Source of the DNA: Candidatus Wildermuthbacteria bacterium
GTDB lineage: Bacteria; Patescibacteriota; Minisyncoccia; Minisyncoccales; UBA10102
Assembly: GCA_016203455.1 (NCBI GenBank)
Contig: JACQMR010000007.1
Location: forward strand, 1 to 60,123
Direction of reading: 5' to 3'
DNA length: 60,123 nucleotides
A program made the position numbers and the translations under genes. Below the pieces are notes generated by a model, which saw nothing but the letters and a program-made list of their open reading frames with translations, was not told where the DNA came from and ran no database searches. Positions 9,087-19,256 of this stretch are shown piece after piece; position 1 is the first letter of the stretch; every line of letters starts with the position of its first letter.

Positions 9087-10699
9087 ATAAAAAATATCCT
9101 TTCATCGGTTTTGGTATCGCGGTTTTTGGCGTTATCGGGGCCATCTTTCTGTTTTTTAATTTAAGTAAGGCGCCGTACGGCGCGAGCGGCGGGTACTCAA
9201 GTTCTGATACTGCCGGATTGCCTTTGGCAAAATCCGCGGAAATCGTTGAGTTAAAAAACGGCGATACATATAATCTTACCGCGGGTTTTGTGAAGAAAAA
9301 GATTGGCAACGGCACATATAGAATGCTTGCGTATAACGGTTCAATCCCGGGGTCTTTGATTAAGGCGGAACAGGGCGCGGAGGTTGCCGTTGTTTTCAAG
9401 AATGATACCGATATGAACACAACAATTCATTCGCACGGTGTTCGGCTGGACAACGCTTTTGACGGCGTGCCGGATATTACGCAAAAACCGGTGCGGCCCG
9501 GCGAATCTTTTACATACACCATAGCGTTTCCGGACGCGGGCATGTATTGGTATCATCCCCATGTCCGCGAGGATTACGCGCAGGAGCTTGGGCTGTACGG
9601 CGGATACCTCGTGGAGCCGGCGGAGCGGGACTATTGGAATCCGGTAAACCGCGAACTTCCTCTTTTTCTTGACGATATTCTTATAGAAGATGACCGGATT
9701 CGTTTAAGCAAAAGCGAAGCCGATCACGCTCTTATGGGCAGATTCGGCAATGTAATGCTGGTGAACGGCGAGCCGGACTATCGTCTTGAAGCGAAAAAAG
9801 GCGAGATCATCCGTTTTTATATTATCAACGCGGCCAACACTAGGACATTTAACTTTGCGGTTTCCGGGGCCGTCATGAAGCTTGTCGGGGGAGACGGAGG
9901 CGCCGCCGAAAAAGAAGAATGGAAAGACGCCGTTATTATAGGGCCTTCAGAAAGAACGGTTGTAGAAGTTTTGTTTGAGAACGAGGGAGAGTACGCGCTT
10001 TTGAATAAAACTCCGGATAAGACCTACGCGCTTGGAAAGGTTTTGGTTTCGGCAGATGAAATTTTGCCGTCTTACGCTGTGGCGTTCGCGGAGCTTCGCG
10101 CCAATGCCGCCGCAATCAAACGCATTGATCCATATCGCCAATATTTTGACAGGCCGATTGACAAGCGTCTCGCTCTTACTCTTGATATGCCCGGCATGAT
10201 GAGTGCGTCCGGAGGGCACATGATGCCGGACGGAACCATGATGGGCGGTTCGGCTTTGCCTGCCACGGGCGGAATGGGTATGATGAGCGGAGTTCTTGAC
10301 GGAGGCATTGAGTGGGAAGATACCATGCACATGATGAACGAGACGGTAAAAGCCGGAGCCGCGGAATGGAAGATTGTTGACCAAGATACGGGCAAAGCAA
10401 ATATGGATATTGACTGGAGTTTTACAGCCGGCGATGTCGTGAAAATCAGGATTGCCAATGACGCGGGTTCTGCTCACCCCATGCAACACCCCGTTCATTT
10501 TCATGGACAGCAATTTTTGGTGCTTGACCGCGATGGCGCGCCGCAAACGAATTTGGCATGGAAAGACACGGTTCTTGTTCCCGCGGGAGAATATGTTGAT
10601 ATTCTATTGGATGTTTCCAATCCGGGGGAATGGATGGCGCATTGTCATATTGCCGAGCATTTGGAAGCGGGCATGATGTTTGATTTTAGGGTATTATAA
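9083..10699 (+). CDS. Multicopper oxidase (CueO-like, Met-rich insert)
   Basis: HSHGVRL, YWYHPHVRED, HPVHFHGQQF, HCHIAEHLEAGMM copper motifs. Confidence 0.92.
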   Translation: MNKKYPFIGFGIAVFGVIGAIFLFFNLSKAPYGASGGYSSSDTAGLPLAKSAEIVELKNGDTYNLTAGFVKKKIGNGTYRMLAYNGSIPGSLIKAEQGAEVAVVFKNDTDMNTTIHSHGVRLDNAFDGVPDITQKPVRPGESFTYTIAFPDAGMYWYHPHVREDYAQELGLYGGYLVEPAERDYWNPVNRELPLFLDDILIEDDRIRLSKSEADHALMGRFGNVMLVNGEPDYRLEAKKGEIIRFYIINAANTRTFNFAVSGAVMKLVGGDGGAAEKEEWKDAVIIGPSERTVVEVLFENEGEYALLNKTPDKTYALGKVLVSADEILPSYAVAFAELRANAAAIKRIDPYRQYFDRPIDKRLALTLDMPGMMSASGGHMMPDGTMMGGSALPATGGMGMMSGVLDGGIEWEDTMHMMNETVKAGAAEWKIVDQDTGKANMDIDWSFTAGDVVKIRIANDAGSAHPMQHPVHFHGQQFLVLDRDGAPQTNLAWKDTVLVPAGEYVDILLDVSNPGEWMAHCHIAEHLEAGMMFDFRVL

Positions 10700-10750
10700 A
10701 AGAAAGGTCAGAGGAGGAGTGTTAACAAAATACGCAATATAATCAATCAT

Positions 10751-10867
10751 ATGATGGGATACGGATACAACGCGCTCGGTTTCATTACATGGGCAGTTTT
10801 GCTGGTTGACGCCGTTCTTATAGGCATCTGGCTTTTCAAAAGAATTGCCAGTGATAAAGAAAAGTAA
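10751..10867 (+). CDS. 38-aa single-TM membrane peptide in copper cluster
   Basis: MMGYGYNALGFITWAVLLVDAVLIGIWLFKRIASDKEK; below length cut of supplied ORF track. Confidence 0.55.
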   Translation: MMGYGYNALGFITWAVLLVDAVLIGIWLFKRIASDKEK

Positions 10868-10945
10868 AGAAAGCGGCGGCTTTGCGCGCCCGCGGGCCGG
10901 GTCCGCGGATTTTGTTTTGCGCCGATTGGAAACACGCTGTACACT

Positions 10946-11413
10946 ATGTGTATGATTCCCATAAGAACCGCGGACGCGTTTCTCATATCTTTCTTTAGAA
11001 AACTCGCGCTCCCGCTTTCTCGCGCGGGGTTGTTTACGGTATTTTTTTGGTTTGGTATTTTAAAGGTTTTTGGATTGAGTCCGGCAAGCGAATTGGTGCG
11101 GAGCTTGTTTGAAAAGACCATTCCCGTTATGGATTTTTCCGTTTTTCTTGTTGCGTTTGGACTCTTTGAGTGTCTTATCGGCATATTGTTTGTCGTTCCG
11201 CGCATGGAGCGCGTGGTTATGCCTTTGCTCTTTTTCCACATGGCAACAACTTTTATGCCTCTGGTGTTTTTGCCGCAGGAAACATGGAGCGGATTCTTGG
11301 CGCCAACGCTGGAGGGCCAGTATATCATTAAAAATCTTTTGCTTATCGCGAGCGCGGCCGGGATTTTTGGCCATCTTTCCATTATGTCTGTAAAGAGAAA
11401 ATCAGGAGCATGA
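10946..11413 (+). CDS. DoxX-like integral membrane protein
   Basis: About 4 TM; LSRAGLFTVFFWFGILKVFGLSPAS. Confidence 0.6.
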   Translation: MCMIPIRTADAFLISFFRKLALPLSRAGLFTVFFWFGILKVFGLSPASELVRSLFEKTIPVMDFSVFLVAFGLFECLIGILFVVPRMERVVMPLLFFHMATTFMPLVFLPQETWSGFLAPTLEGQYIIKNLLLIASAAGIFGHLSIMSVKRKSGA

Positions 11414-11465
11414 TGCCCCGCGTCTTTTTTGTGTCTCCCTCGCGGGCTTATTGATTCTTATGTTT

Positions 11466-11486
11466 AAACTAAATCGGATGTAGTTT
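11466..11486. repeat. Hairpin AAACTA-AATCGGATG-TAGTTT, copy 1
   Basis: 21-nt identity with 12869-12889. Confidence 0.8.
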
Positions 11487-11575
11487 GCACTGAACTTGCG
11501 CAGGAGGATGTTGACAGAACTCCCTAGATACGAAAAAATGATGAAATGGTTTCTTAAGATTCAAACAATAACATT

Positions 11576-12805
11576 ATGCGCACCTTTATATCTGGTCGTC
11601 CATTTGTTCTCGTTGTCTTGCTCGCAACACTCCTTGCGGGAGGAGTAGGATATTTTTTGTTAAACCAAAAAGAGACATTCTCATCTTTTAGGGAAATTCA
11701 GCAACATCCCCAAGCATACGACGGCAAGGAGATTAAATTGACAGGAAGGATTGTTCGCAATGACGGCGTATGGTTTGGTTTGCCGTATGAGCTGGCAGAA
11801 TCAGGGAAGACGCCCGATCAAGCCGTGCGCATCCCTTTGGCGGGAGACAATTTAGATGCGTATGTTTCTTTTTTGTTTGACGGCAAGGTCTATACCGAAA
11901 TCGCAAACAGAGAGGTTGCGATCAAGGGCGTGGTTCGGTACATTGGTGAGGTGACGGATGCGCCTCCTTTTCATATTCAGGTGGACCGCATCGAAGGATC
12001 GTCTGAAACAGAAGCAACGCCGGCCAAAGAATCCTCCGATGCTCTTGAAAAGGAAGGGTATTCCCAATCCCAAACAGAATTAAAAGAGATTGTCGCCAAA
12101 AATCATACGCGCGTTCTTTGCCGGGACAGTGAAAATATGGAAGAGTGTCAGAAGTTTGTCAACGATATATTCTTTGAAGATCAACCTCTTTTGTCAGGCG
12201 TTGCTGATGAGGATGTTTCCTTGCGCGCCTATTTGGATGAAAAACTTGGCGTAGATGTTCAATCAATTTGGCGCGCCGTAACTTTCCGAGATCTTGTCAT
12301 GGCATTTGTAGGGCCGGTTGCTCCTGGATATACGAAAACGCTTTGTCCTGTTTGGTTTAACAGGAGAGAGGGAGAATGGTATGGGAAAACGCTTGCTGAA
12401 TGTTCGATCTACGGCCCAGCGTTTGATCCCACTCCTCTCCAGCTCATTGAGGGTCAGGCCCCTTTCTTTCTGGCAGAGGACAATCCGATCGTAGGGACAT
12501 GTGTGCCCGTGAGCAGTTCGTACCGTCTGTATTGGTTTCGCAACGGCAATTTAGAGGAGGTCTGGTCTGCTATGCTTGTAAAAGCAACGGGGACTGAACA
12601 GTTGGCGGCAAAAGTGCGTTTTGAAGATCGTAACGGAGACGGAAATAAAGAGATTATCTACGAAGGAGAACATGAAATTTGCGCGCCGGAAGAGGAATCC
12701 AAATGCTACATTGCCGAATGTAAAGGCAAGCATATCAAGGAAACATTTGAACAGATATACTCTTGGGATAGTTTGCAAGGAAAGTTTGTGAGCGAAGTCC
12801 CCTAA
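11576..12805 (+). CDS. Exported/membrane-anchored hypothetical protein with OB-like N-terminal region
   Basis: N-terminal TM; YDGKEIKLTGRIV...VAIKGVVRYIGEV. Confidence 0.6.
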   Translation: MRTFISGRPFVLVVLLATLLAGGVGYFLLNQKETFSSFREIQQHPQAYDGKEIKLTGRIVRNDGVWFGLPYELAESGKTPDQAVRIPLAGDNLDAYVSFLFDGKVYTEIANREVAIKGVVRYIGEVTDAPPFHIQVDRIEGSSETEATPAKESSDALEKEGYSQSQTELKEIVAKNHTRVLCRDSENMEECQKFVNDIFFEDQPLLSGVADEDVSLRAYLDEKLGVDVQSIWRAVTFRDLVMAFVGPVAPGYTKTLCPVWFNRREGEWYGKTLAECSIYGPAFDPTPLQLIEGQAPFFLAEDNPIVGTCVPVSSSYRLYWFRNGNLEEVWSAMLVKATGTEQLAAKVRFEDRNGDGNKEIIYEGEHEICAPEEESKCYIAECKGKHIKETFEQIYSWDSLQGKFVSEVP

Positions 12806-12865
12806 CGATTTCAGGCCGGAGTATTATCGCAATATCCTTGTCTAGGTTAGATACATATCCTATTC

Positions 12866-12892
12866 TTCAAACTAAATCGGATGTAGTTTGAA
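12866..12892. repeat. Hairpin TTCAAACTA-AATCGGATG-TAGTTTGAA, copy 2
   Basis: 9-bp perfect arms, loop identical to copy 1. Confidence 0.8.
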
Positions 12893-12960
12893 CCGTATTT
12901 GCGACAGTCGGGGTTTTGTGGTATGTTTTTTGCAGGAAATTTTACGACAGGGGAAGAATT

Positions 12961-13722
12961 ATGCCAGACAAATTAGAGGAGGCCGTCCTCCTTTTCAAGG
13001 AGGGAGATCTCGGCGGGGCTTTGCGTCTTGCGGAGGAGGTGCTCAAAGACCGCTTTCGTATTGAAGAAAATGAGGCGGCGCGTCTTGCGCTCCGGAATCA
13101 GGGCAAAACAGAGGATGCCCTGGCCGCGATTGACGTGGCCATACAAGAGGCGGGTGGCGGCGTTTTGCTGGGTCGCTTGCTCCATGACAGGGGCACGACC
13201 TTGCAAGGGGCAAAGCGGTTTCAAGAATCCTTGGAGTTCCTGGGCGCGGCGTTCCTGTTGCGCCAGGGATCAGGGGATTTCTTGGGTGCTTCCTACTCTC
13301 GGTTTCAGATGGCTATGTGCCGTTTTGTTGCCGGGGGTTCGGAGGCCGCGCTCGCGCAAGAGTTTAAGAGCGCGGCGGCAATGCTTGAGGACCTTCTGGA
13401 GAGGTTGAAAGATTCTCTGGAGGTTTCTCACGAGGGGAATCTTCGGCAAAATCTGGCGTTTTGCATTCAGCAAGACGGCAGGCACGGGGAAGCCCTGGAA
13501 CTTTACCGGGAGGTCTTGTTATTCCGCCAGCAGGCGGGAGACAATCGCGGTTATGCCATGACGCAATCGCGCATGGCAGAGTGTCTGTTAAATCTGGGTC
13601 ACTTGCGCGAAGCTAATGAGGTCGCGCATAGGGCCCTGCTCTACTTTGAATCCATCGGTGATCTCAACAGAATAGCGCAGGTGCGCTACACCATAAAAAA
13701 GATCGCCGAAACACGAACCTAG
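12961..13722 (+). CDS. TPR-repeat protein
   Basis: Repeated helical hairpins (GEALELYREVLLFRQQAGDNRGYAMTQSRMAECLLNLG). Confidence 0.7.
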   Translation: MPDKLEEAVLLFKEGDLGGALRLAEEVLKDRFRIEENEAARLALRNQGKTEDALAAIDVAIQEAGGGVLLGRLLHDRGTTLQGAKRFQESLEFLGAAFLLRQGSGDFLGASYSRFQMAMCRFVAGGSEAALAQEFKSAAAMLEDLLERLKDSLEVSHEGNLRQNLAFCIQQDGRHGEALELYREVLLFRQQAGDNRGYAMTQSRMAECLLNLGHLREANEVAHRALLYFESIGDLNRIAQVRYTIKKIAETRT

Positions 13723-13796
13723 AAAAATAGGGGGGAGGGTATAAAGCCAGCCCCTTTTTCTTTGCGCGGGAGCGGTTTCCATGTATAATCGGTTGT

Positions 13797-15257
13797 ATGA
13801 AGACGCAAGAGGACAAAGGCAAAGATAAGCGCGTTACTCCCAGGGCGGAGGATTATTCTCAATGGTATTTGGATGTTATTGAGTCGGCCGAGCTTGCCGA
13901 GCATGCCCCGGTGCGGGGGTGCATGACCATACGGCCCAACGGGTATGCCATCTGGGAGCGTATTCAGCGCGTATTGGATGAGGAGTTTAAGAATACGGGC
14001 GTGCAGAACGCCTATTTCCCTTTATTCATTCCGGAGAGTTTTTTCAAAAAAGAAGCGGAGCATGTCAAAGGATTCGCTCCTGAAATTGCCGTGGTAACGC
14101 GCGCCGGAGGAAAAGAATTGGAGGAGCCGCTGGCGGTGCGCCCCACTTCAGAAACCATTATAGGGGAGGCATTTTCCCGATGGATTCAATCTCACAGGGA
14201 TTTGCCCGTGTTGCTTAATCAATGGGTAAATGTGGTGCGGTGGGAAATGCGCACTCGTTTGTTTTTGCGCACCAGCGAATTTTTGTGGCAGGAGGGCCAT
14301 ACCGCGCACGCCACCGAGGAAGACGCGGAAAAAAGAACCCTTCAGATGCTGGAAATATACCGGAAATTCGCGGAAGAGGTTATGGCGGTTCCCGTGATAG
14401 CCGGCATAAAATCCGACTCTGAAAGATTCGCGGGTGCCATACGGACCTATACCATAGAAGCAATGATGCAAGACGGCAGGGCTTTGCAGTCAGGCACTTC
14501 CCACAATCTTGGGCAGAATTTCGGCAAAGCGTTTGATGTAACTTTTCTTGATGAAAAAGGGGAGAGGCACTTTGTGTGGCAGACGAGTTGGGGCGTAAGC
14601 ACGCGTCTCATCGGGGGCCTCATCATGACCCACAGCGATGACAAAGGATTGGTGCTGCCGCCTAAAATGGCTTCCCGCAAGGTTGTGATTATTCCTATAT
14701 TTAAAGAAGACGGGGATGAAAAAGCAAGAGTTACGCGGTCATGCAAAGAAATTGCGGACGCATTGGCCTTTTTGGGCAGGGAAGCGTTTGTGGATAACAG
14801 GGATCAGCATACGCCGGGGGCAAAATTTCATGAGTGGGAGAAAAAAGGCATTCCTGTGAGAATTGAAGTTGGTCCCAAGGATGTGGAGAAGGGCGAGGCG
14901 GTTCTTGTAAGGCGGGATACCGGGGAGAAAACGCCGGTTCCGGTTTTGGAAATCAAAGCAAGAGTGGAGGCGCTTCTTGAAGATATGCAGAAGAATTTAT
15001 TTGACCGCGCTTTGGAATTTCAAAAAGCAAAATCTCATCGCGTGGATTCGTATGAGAAGTTCAAAACCATACTGGAAACCGCTCCCGGATTTTTGTACGC
15101 TCACTGGTGCGGGAAAGCGGAGTGCGAAAAGATCGTGAAAGAAGAAACGCAGGCAACTATCCGGTGTATTCCGTTTGAAGAAAAAGAGGAGCCGGGCGCG
15201 TGCGTGAAATGCGGAGTTACTTCCAAGAAGCGCGTGTTATTCGCGAAAGCGTACTAG
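13797..15257 (+). CDS. proS: Proline--tRNA ligase (archaeal/eukaryotic-type)
   Basis: [45 protein letters not shown]-terminal [16 protein letters not shown]. Confidence 0.95.
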   Translation: MKTQEDKGKDKRVTPRAEDYSQWYLDVIESAELAEHAPVRGCMTIRPNGYAIWERIQRVLDEEFKNTGVQNAYFPLFIPESFFKKEAEHVKGFAPEIAVVTRAGGKELEEPLAVRPTSETIIGEAFSRWIQSHRDLPVLLNQWVNVVRWEMRTRLFLRTSEFLWQEGHTAHATEEDAEKRTLQMLEIYRKFAEEVMAVPVIAGIKSDSERFAGAIRTYTIEAMMQDGRALQSGTSHNLGQNFGKAFDVTFLDEKGERHFVWQTSWGVSTRLIGGLIMTHSDDKGLVLPPKMASRKVVIIPIFKEDGDEKARVTRSCKEIADALAFLGREAFVDNRDQHTPGAKFHEWEKKGIPVRIEVGPKDVEKGEAVLVRRDTGEKTPVPVLEIKARVEALLEDMQKNLFDRALEFQKAKSHRVDSYEKFKTILETAPGFLYAHWCGKAECEKIVKEETQATIRCIPFEEKEEPGACVKCGVTSKKRVLFAKAY

Positions 15258-15284
15258 AGAGAACTTGTATTTTGTATCTTGTTT

Positions 15285-15330
15285 ATCCTTAACCCCGTTA
15301 AGTTATCCACACCTTAACGGGGTTAAGGAT
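15285..15330. repeat. DnaA-box-loop hairpin copy 1
   Basis: ATCCTTAACCCCGTTAAG-TTATCCACAC-CTTAACGGGGTTAAGGAT, perfect 18-bp arms; contains stop codon of obg. Confidence 0.9.
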
Positions 15331-16309
15331 TTATGGGTTCTTGTTGTAATTTTTGCTGTTTTATTTTGTTGAGGATTTTTTTGGCGTTTTCAATCGCGCC
15401 AATGTCATGGATTGACAAGGCACTTGCGTTTGGATTGAGTTTTTTGAGTTGGGCGAGTTTTTCTCGCGTTTCTTCTTCCGGACGCAAATCTGATTTTGCG
15501 AGAAACAGATACTCTTCTTTCTCCAAAAGCAGGGGATTGTATGCCCCAAGTTCTTTGCGTATGATGCCGTAGTCCCCGGCAACATCGTTTGATTCCGCGG
15601 ATACCAGATGAAACAGGATGCGGGTTCTTTCAATATGCCGCAGGAATTTTACGCCCAGTCCTTTTCCGGTTGACGCGCCTTCAAGAATTCCGGGAAGATC
15701 GGCGATGATCAATTCGTAATGCGCGCCAAGATGGGGTTCCAGCGTTGTGAACGCGTAGTTTCCAATTTTGCTGTTGGCATTGGTGAGTTCGTTGAGCAAG
15801 CTTGATTTGCCCGCGTTGGGCAGTCCCACAAGACCTACATCGGCGATGAGTTTTACTTCAAGGCGGATTTCGTATTCTTTGCCCGGTTTTCCTTTTTGAA
15901 ATTCTTTAGGACTGGTGTTCGCGGCGCTACGAAAATGAAAGTTGCCTTTGCCGCCGTGTCCTCCTTTTGCTATCAGGAGTTGTGTTTTTGCGGAAATGAT
16001 CTCCGTGTCTTCTTGGGTGGTGAGATTGTGAACAATGGTTCCCAAAGGAACTTGGATAACCATGTCTTCCCCGTTGTTTCCGTGCCGTGTTTGTCTTTGT
16101 CCGTTTCCGCCGTCTTGCGCCTTGAATACTTTTTTGTTTCGCATGCGGTTAAGCGCGGCAATATCCGGGGTTCCTTGAATATAGATGTTTCCGCCGTTGC
16201 CTCCGCTTCCTCCGGTTGGGCCCAAGCTCATCATATTTTTATTGAACGCCACAATGCCGTCTCCTCCTTTGCCAGATGCCACCGTGATTGTCATATCGTC
16301 TATAAGCAT
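15323..16309 (-). CDS. obgE: GTPase Obg
   Basis: Gly-rich GKGGDGIVAF..., GLPNAGKSSLLNELT, DLPGILEGAS. Confidence 0.95.
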   Translation of the reverse strand: MLIDDMTITVASGKGGDGIVAFNKNMMSLGPTGGSGGNGGNIYIQGTPDIAALNRMRNKKVFKAQDGGNGQRQTRHGNNGEDMVIQVPLGTIVHNLTTQEDTEIISAKTQLLIAKGGHGGKGNFHFRSAANTSPKEFQKGKPGKEYEIRLEVKLIADVGLVGLPNAGKSSLLNELTNANSKIGNYAFTTLEPHLGAHYELIIADLPGILEGASTGKGLGVKFLRHIERTRILFHLVSAESNDVAGDYGIIRKELGAYNPLLLEKEEYLFLAKSDLRPEEETREKLAQLKKLNPNASALSIHDIGAIENAKKILNKIKQQKLQQEPINP

Positions 16310-16460
16310 GGCGTTACTCTATCATGAAACCGAAGAATGCCGTACCATGGAGGAATAACGAATAACTCATAACAAAGAACGAATAGCCAGAGTGCTCAAT
16401 GCAGAAATTAGGAGTTAGGCATTGTTTGTAATTTGGAATTTGTAATTTGGATTTTTTGGC

Positions 16461-18242
16461 ATGAGTATTGTAGCGGATTTTAAACTGCCTGTTATCATTT
16501 TGACCGGAATTCTGGTTTCCGGCGCCCTGTGGTTTTTTGGTTTTGGCGCGTTTGCCTCCGCCCTGCTTGTTCTTGTTGCGGTTTTGGGAAGCTACGATTT
16601 GTTTCGCGAGATTATAGGTTCTCTTTTGAAAAAACAGTTTGCTTTAGATTATATCGCGGCGTTGGCAATCGCCGCGTCTTTGATTTCGCAGGAATTTTTG
16701 GTTTCCGCGGTTATAGCTTTAATGATCTCGGGGGGCAAGAATTTGGAAGAGTACGGCGTTGCCAGGGCCCAGAGGTCTTTGCGCCAGCTGGCAGACCGCA
16801 TCCCAGGCGAAGTTTTGCTGTGGGAGGCGGGGAAGCCGTCTCAAAAGCAAAAGATCGGCGATATTGTACCCGGCCAGGAAATTCTTGCGCGCAAAGGAGA
16901 GGTGTTGGGCCTGGACGGCGTGCTGGTTTCGCCCGAAGCTCTCTTTGACGAAGCTTCTCTTACCGGAGAGCCGTATCCCGCAGAGAAAGTGAAAGGCGAT
17001 GCCGTAAAGAGCGGAACGGTGAATGTGGGAGATGCTGTTGTGGTGCGGGTTTCGCGCGCCGAAAAGGACTCCGTATATGAAAAGATTGTCGCCATGGTGA
17101 GAAAAGCCCAGGAAGAAAAAGCCCCTTTGGTGCGCTTGGCAGACAAATACAGCGTCGCGTTTACCGTTATTTCGCTGGCTATCGCTGGCATCGCGTTTAT
17201 TATTTCCCAGGATTTCAGCAGGGTTCTCGCGGTATTGGTGGTGGCTACTCCGTGTCCTTTGTTGCTGGCAACTCCCATTGCTCTGCTTGGGGGCATGAAC
17301 GCGGGCGCGAAAAAACGGATTATTATAAAAAAGCTTGCGGCTTTGGAAGCGCTTTCCCGCGCGAACGCTATTATATTTGATAAAACGGGGACACTCACTC
17401 TGGGAAAACCCCGTGTAACGCTGTTTAGAAATGTGTCTCTCATATCAGATATAGATTGTTTGAGTATTGCAGAGAGTATTGAGAGAAGTTCTTTGCATCC
17501 TTTGGCAAAAGCGGTTGTGGCGTTTGCCAGAGAACGGCAGGCGCCCGTGCTGTACGCTGACGCGGTTCAAGAAAAAATCGGCTATGGAATTTCAGGAGTT
17601 GTGAACGGAGCGGAATATGCCATGCGAAAAGCTCCGGGACAGGAAGGCATGGCCATAGGTTTGTATAGGGGAGATACTCTGCTGTGCGTGTTTTCATTTG
17701 AGGACCAAGTGAAAGCCGGAGCGAAAGATATTGTGGAATTGCTGGATAGCCAGGGTACGGAACTGTATTTGTGCACGGGCGACAAAAAAGAGGCGGCGCG
17801 AAAAATTGCCGAGCATATCGGCGTAAAGAATGTGTGTGTTCGGGCGGAATGCACGCCTGAAGATAAGCAAGAAAGCATTCGCAGTTTGCAGGCCGAAGGA
17901 AAGACAGTTGTCATGGTGGGGGATGGCATCAACGACGCACCGGCCCTGGCTTTGGCTAATGTTGGCATGGTGTTTGCCGCCGAGGAGCAGACAGCCGCGT
18001 CTTCAGCCGCGGACATTGTGTTTTTGGGGGGCGATTTTTCTCTTGTGATGGAGTCGTTTGCCATTGCAAAGCGCGCGGTCTCGGTTGCCATGCGGAGCAT
18101 TGTGTTTGGCATTTCAGCGAGCGTTATCGCCATGGTGTTTGCGGCGTTTGGGTTTGTGGCGCCTGTCGCGGGAGCGTTTCTGCAGGAGGCCATTGATGTG
18201 GCGGTTATACTGTATGCTTTGCGGGCTAGCAGAGGGGTTTGA
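16461..18242 (+). CDS. P1B-type ATPase with TPCPLLLATP motif, no N-terminal metal-binding domain
   Basis: DKTGTLTLGKP, GDGINDAPALALANVG. Confidence 0.9.
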   Translation: MSIVADFKLPVIILTGILVSGALWFFGFGAFASALLVLVAVLGSYDLFREIIGSLLKKQFALDYIAALAIAASLISQEFLVSAVIALMISGGKNLEEYGVARAQRSLRQLADRIPGEVLLWEAGKPSQKQKIGDIVPGQEILARKGEVLGLDGVLVSPEALFDEASLTGEPYPAEKVKGDAVKSGTVNVGDAVVVRVSRAEKDSVYEKIVAMVRKAQEEKAPLVRLADKYSVAFTVISLAIAGIAFIISQDFSRVLAVLVVATPCPLLLATPIALLGGMNAGAKKRIIIKKLAALEALSRANAIIFDKTGTLTLGKPRVTLFRNVSLISDIDCLSIAESIERSSLHPLAKAVVAFARERQAPVLYADAVQEKIGYGISGVVNGAEYAMRKAPGQEGMAIGLYRGDTLLCVFSFEDQVKAGAKDIVELLDSQGTELYLCTGDKKEAARKIAEHIGVKNVCVRAECTPEDKQESIRSLQAEGKTVVMVGDGINDAPALALANVGMVFAAEEQTAASSAADIVFLGGDFSLVMESFAIAKRAVSVAMRSIVFGISASVIAMVFAAFGFVAPVAGAFLQEAIDVAVILYALRASRGV

Positions 18243-18278
18243 TGAAAAGCGCCGGGGCGGGTATACTGATACATTCGC

Positions 18279-19238
18279 ATGATATTTTCCATTCTTTTTT
18301 TGGTTGCCGGTCTTGTACTGCTGATTAAGGGCGCGGACTGGCTTGTGGACGGCGCGTCTTCTCTTGCCGGGCGTTTTGGCATATCGGCTTTGGTGATTGG
18401 TCTTACCGTGGTTGCGTTTGGAACATCGGCCCCCGAATTCATTATTAACATTTTCGCAAGCGTGAACGGCGCCACGGATATTGCCATAGGAAATGTGGTG
18501 GGTTCAAACATCGCAAACATATTGTTGATTTTGGGGATTTCTTCGCTTATATTTCCGCTGACTGTTACCAGGGGCACCGTGTGGAAAGAGATTCCTCTGG
18601 CGCTTCTCGCGGTTTTGATTATTGCTTTTATGGCAAATGATGCTTTGCTTGAAGGCAAGGGTTTTTCGGAAATCGGGCTGGTGGATGGTCTCGTTTTGCT
18701 GGCGTTTTTCAGCATATTTCTGGCGTATGTTATCGCGATATCTAAAAACGGATCCGCGAAATCCGAAGGGCCCGTAAAGCAGTACGGCATGCCGGTTTCC
18801 ATGGTCTTGTGCGTTGGAGGGTTGATTTGTCTGGGGGTTGGCGGAAAGTTTGTGGTGGACGGCGCCATGGCAATCGCTCAATCACTGGGGTTGAGCCAGG
18901 CGTTTATCGGCCTGACCGTCGTGGCTGTCGGGACAAGTTTGCCCGAACTGGCGACATCCGTTACCGCGGCGCGTAAAAAGAATTCAGATATCGCGGTTGG
19001 AAATATCGTAGGTTCAAATATTTTTAACATTTTTTGGATTTTGGGCGCGTCTGCCGTCATAAAGCCCCTGGTGTTTTCTCCCGCGCTAAACGCGGATATC
19101 GCAATCGGCATAGTGTCTTCATTTCTTCTTTTTCTTTTTATGTTCGTGGGCGCGCGCCATACCCTGGAGCGCTGGCAAGGCGCGTTCTTTGTTGTTGCGT
19201 ACGCGGCATACATCTTGTATTTGCTCATGCGCGGATAA
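18279..19238 (+). CDS. Calcium/sodium antiporter (CaCA family, YrbG-like)
   Basis: Two alpha repeats TVVAFGTSAPEFIINIFAS / TVVAVGTSLPELATSVTAA. Confidence 0.9.
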   Translation: MIFSILFLVAGLVLLIKGADWLVDGASSLAGRFGISALVIGLTVVAFGTSAPEFIINIFASVNGATDIAIGNVVGSNIANILLILGISSLIFPLTVTRGTVWKEIPLALLAVLIIAFMANDALLEGKGFSEIGLVDGLVLLAFFSIFLAYVIAISKNGSAKSEGPVKQYGMPVSMVLCVGGLICLGVGGKFVVDGAMAIAQSLGLSQAFIGLTVVAVGTSLPELATSVTAARKKNSDIAVGNIVGSNIFNIFWILGASAVIKPLVFSPALNADIAIGIVSSFLLFLFMFVGARHTLERWQGAFFVVAYAAYILYLLMRG

Positions 19239-19256
19239 TAAGATAGGGTAATCTGC

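Noticed and set aside
15285-15330. Reading the DnaA-box hairpin as only a Rho-independent terminator
   Set aside because: No consistent T tract follows the copies and the loop is conserved while the arms differ; termination may still be a secondary role.
17582-18868. 428-aa minus-strand ORF
   Set aside because: Low-complexity shadow ORF antisense to the P1B-ATPase and antiporter genes.
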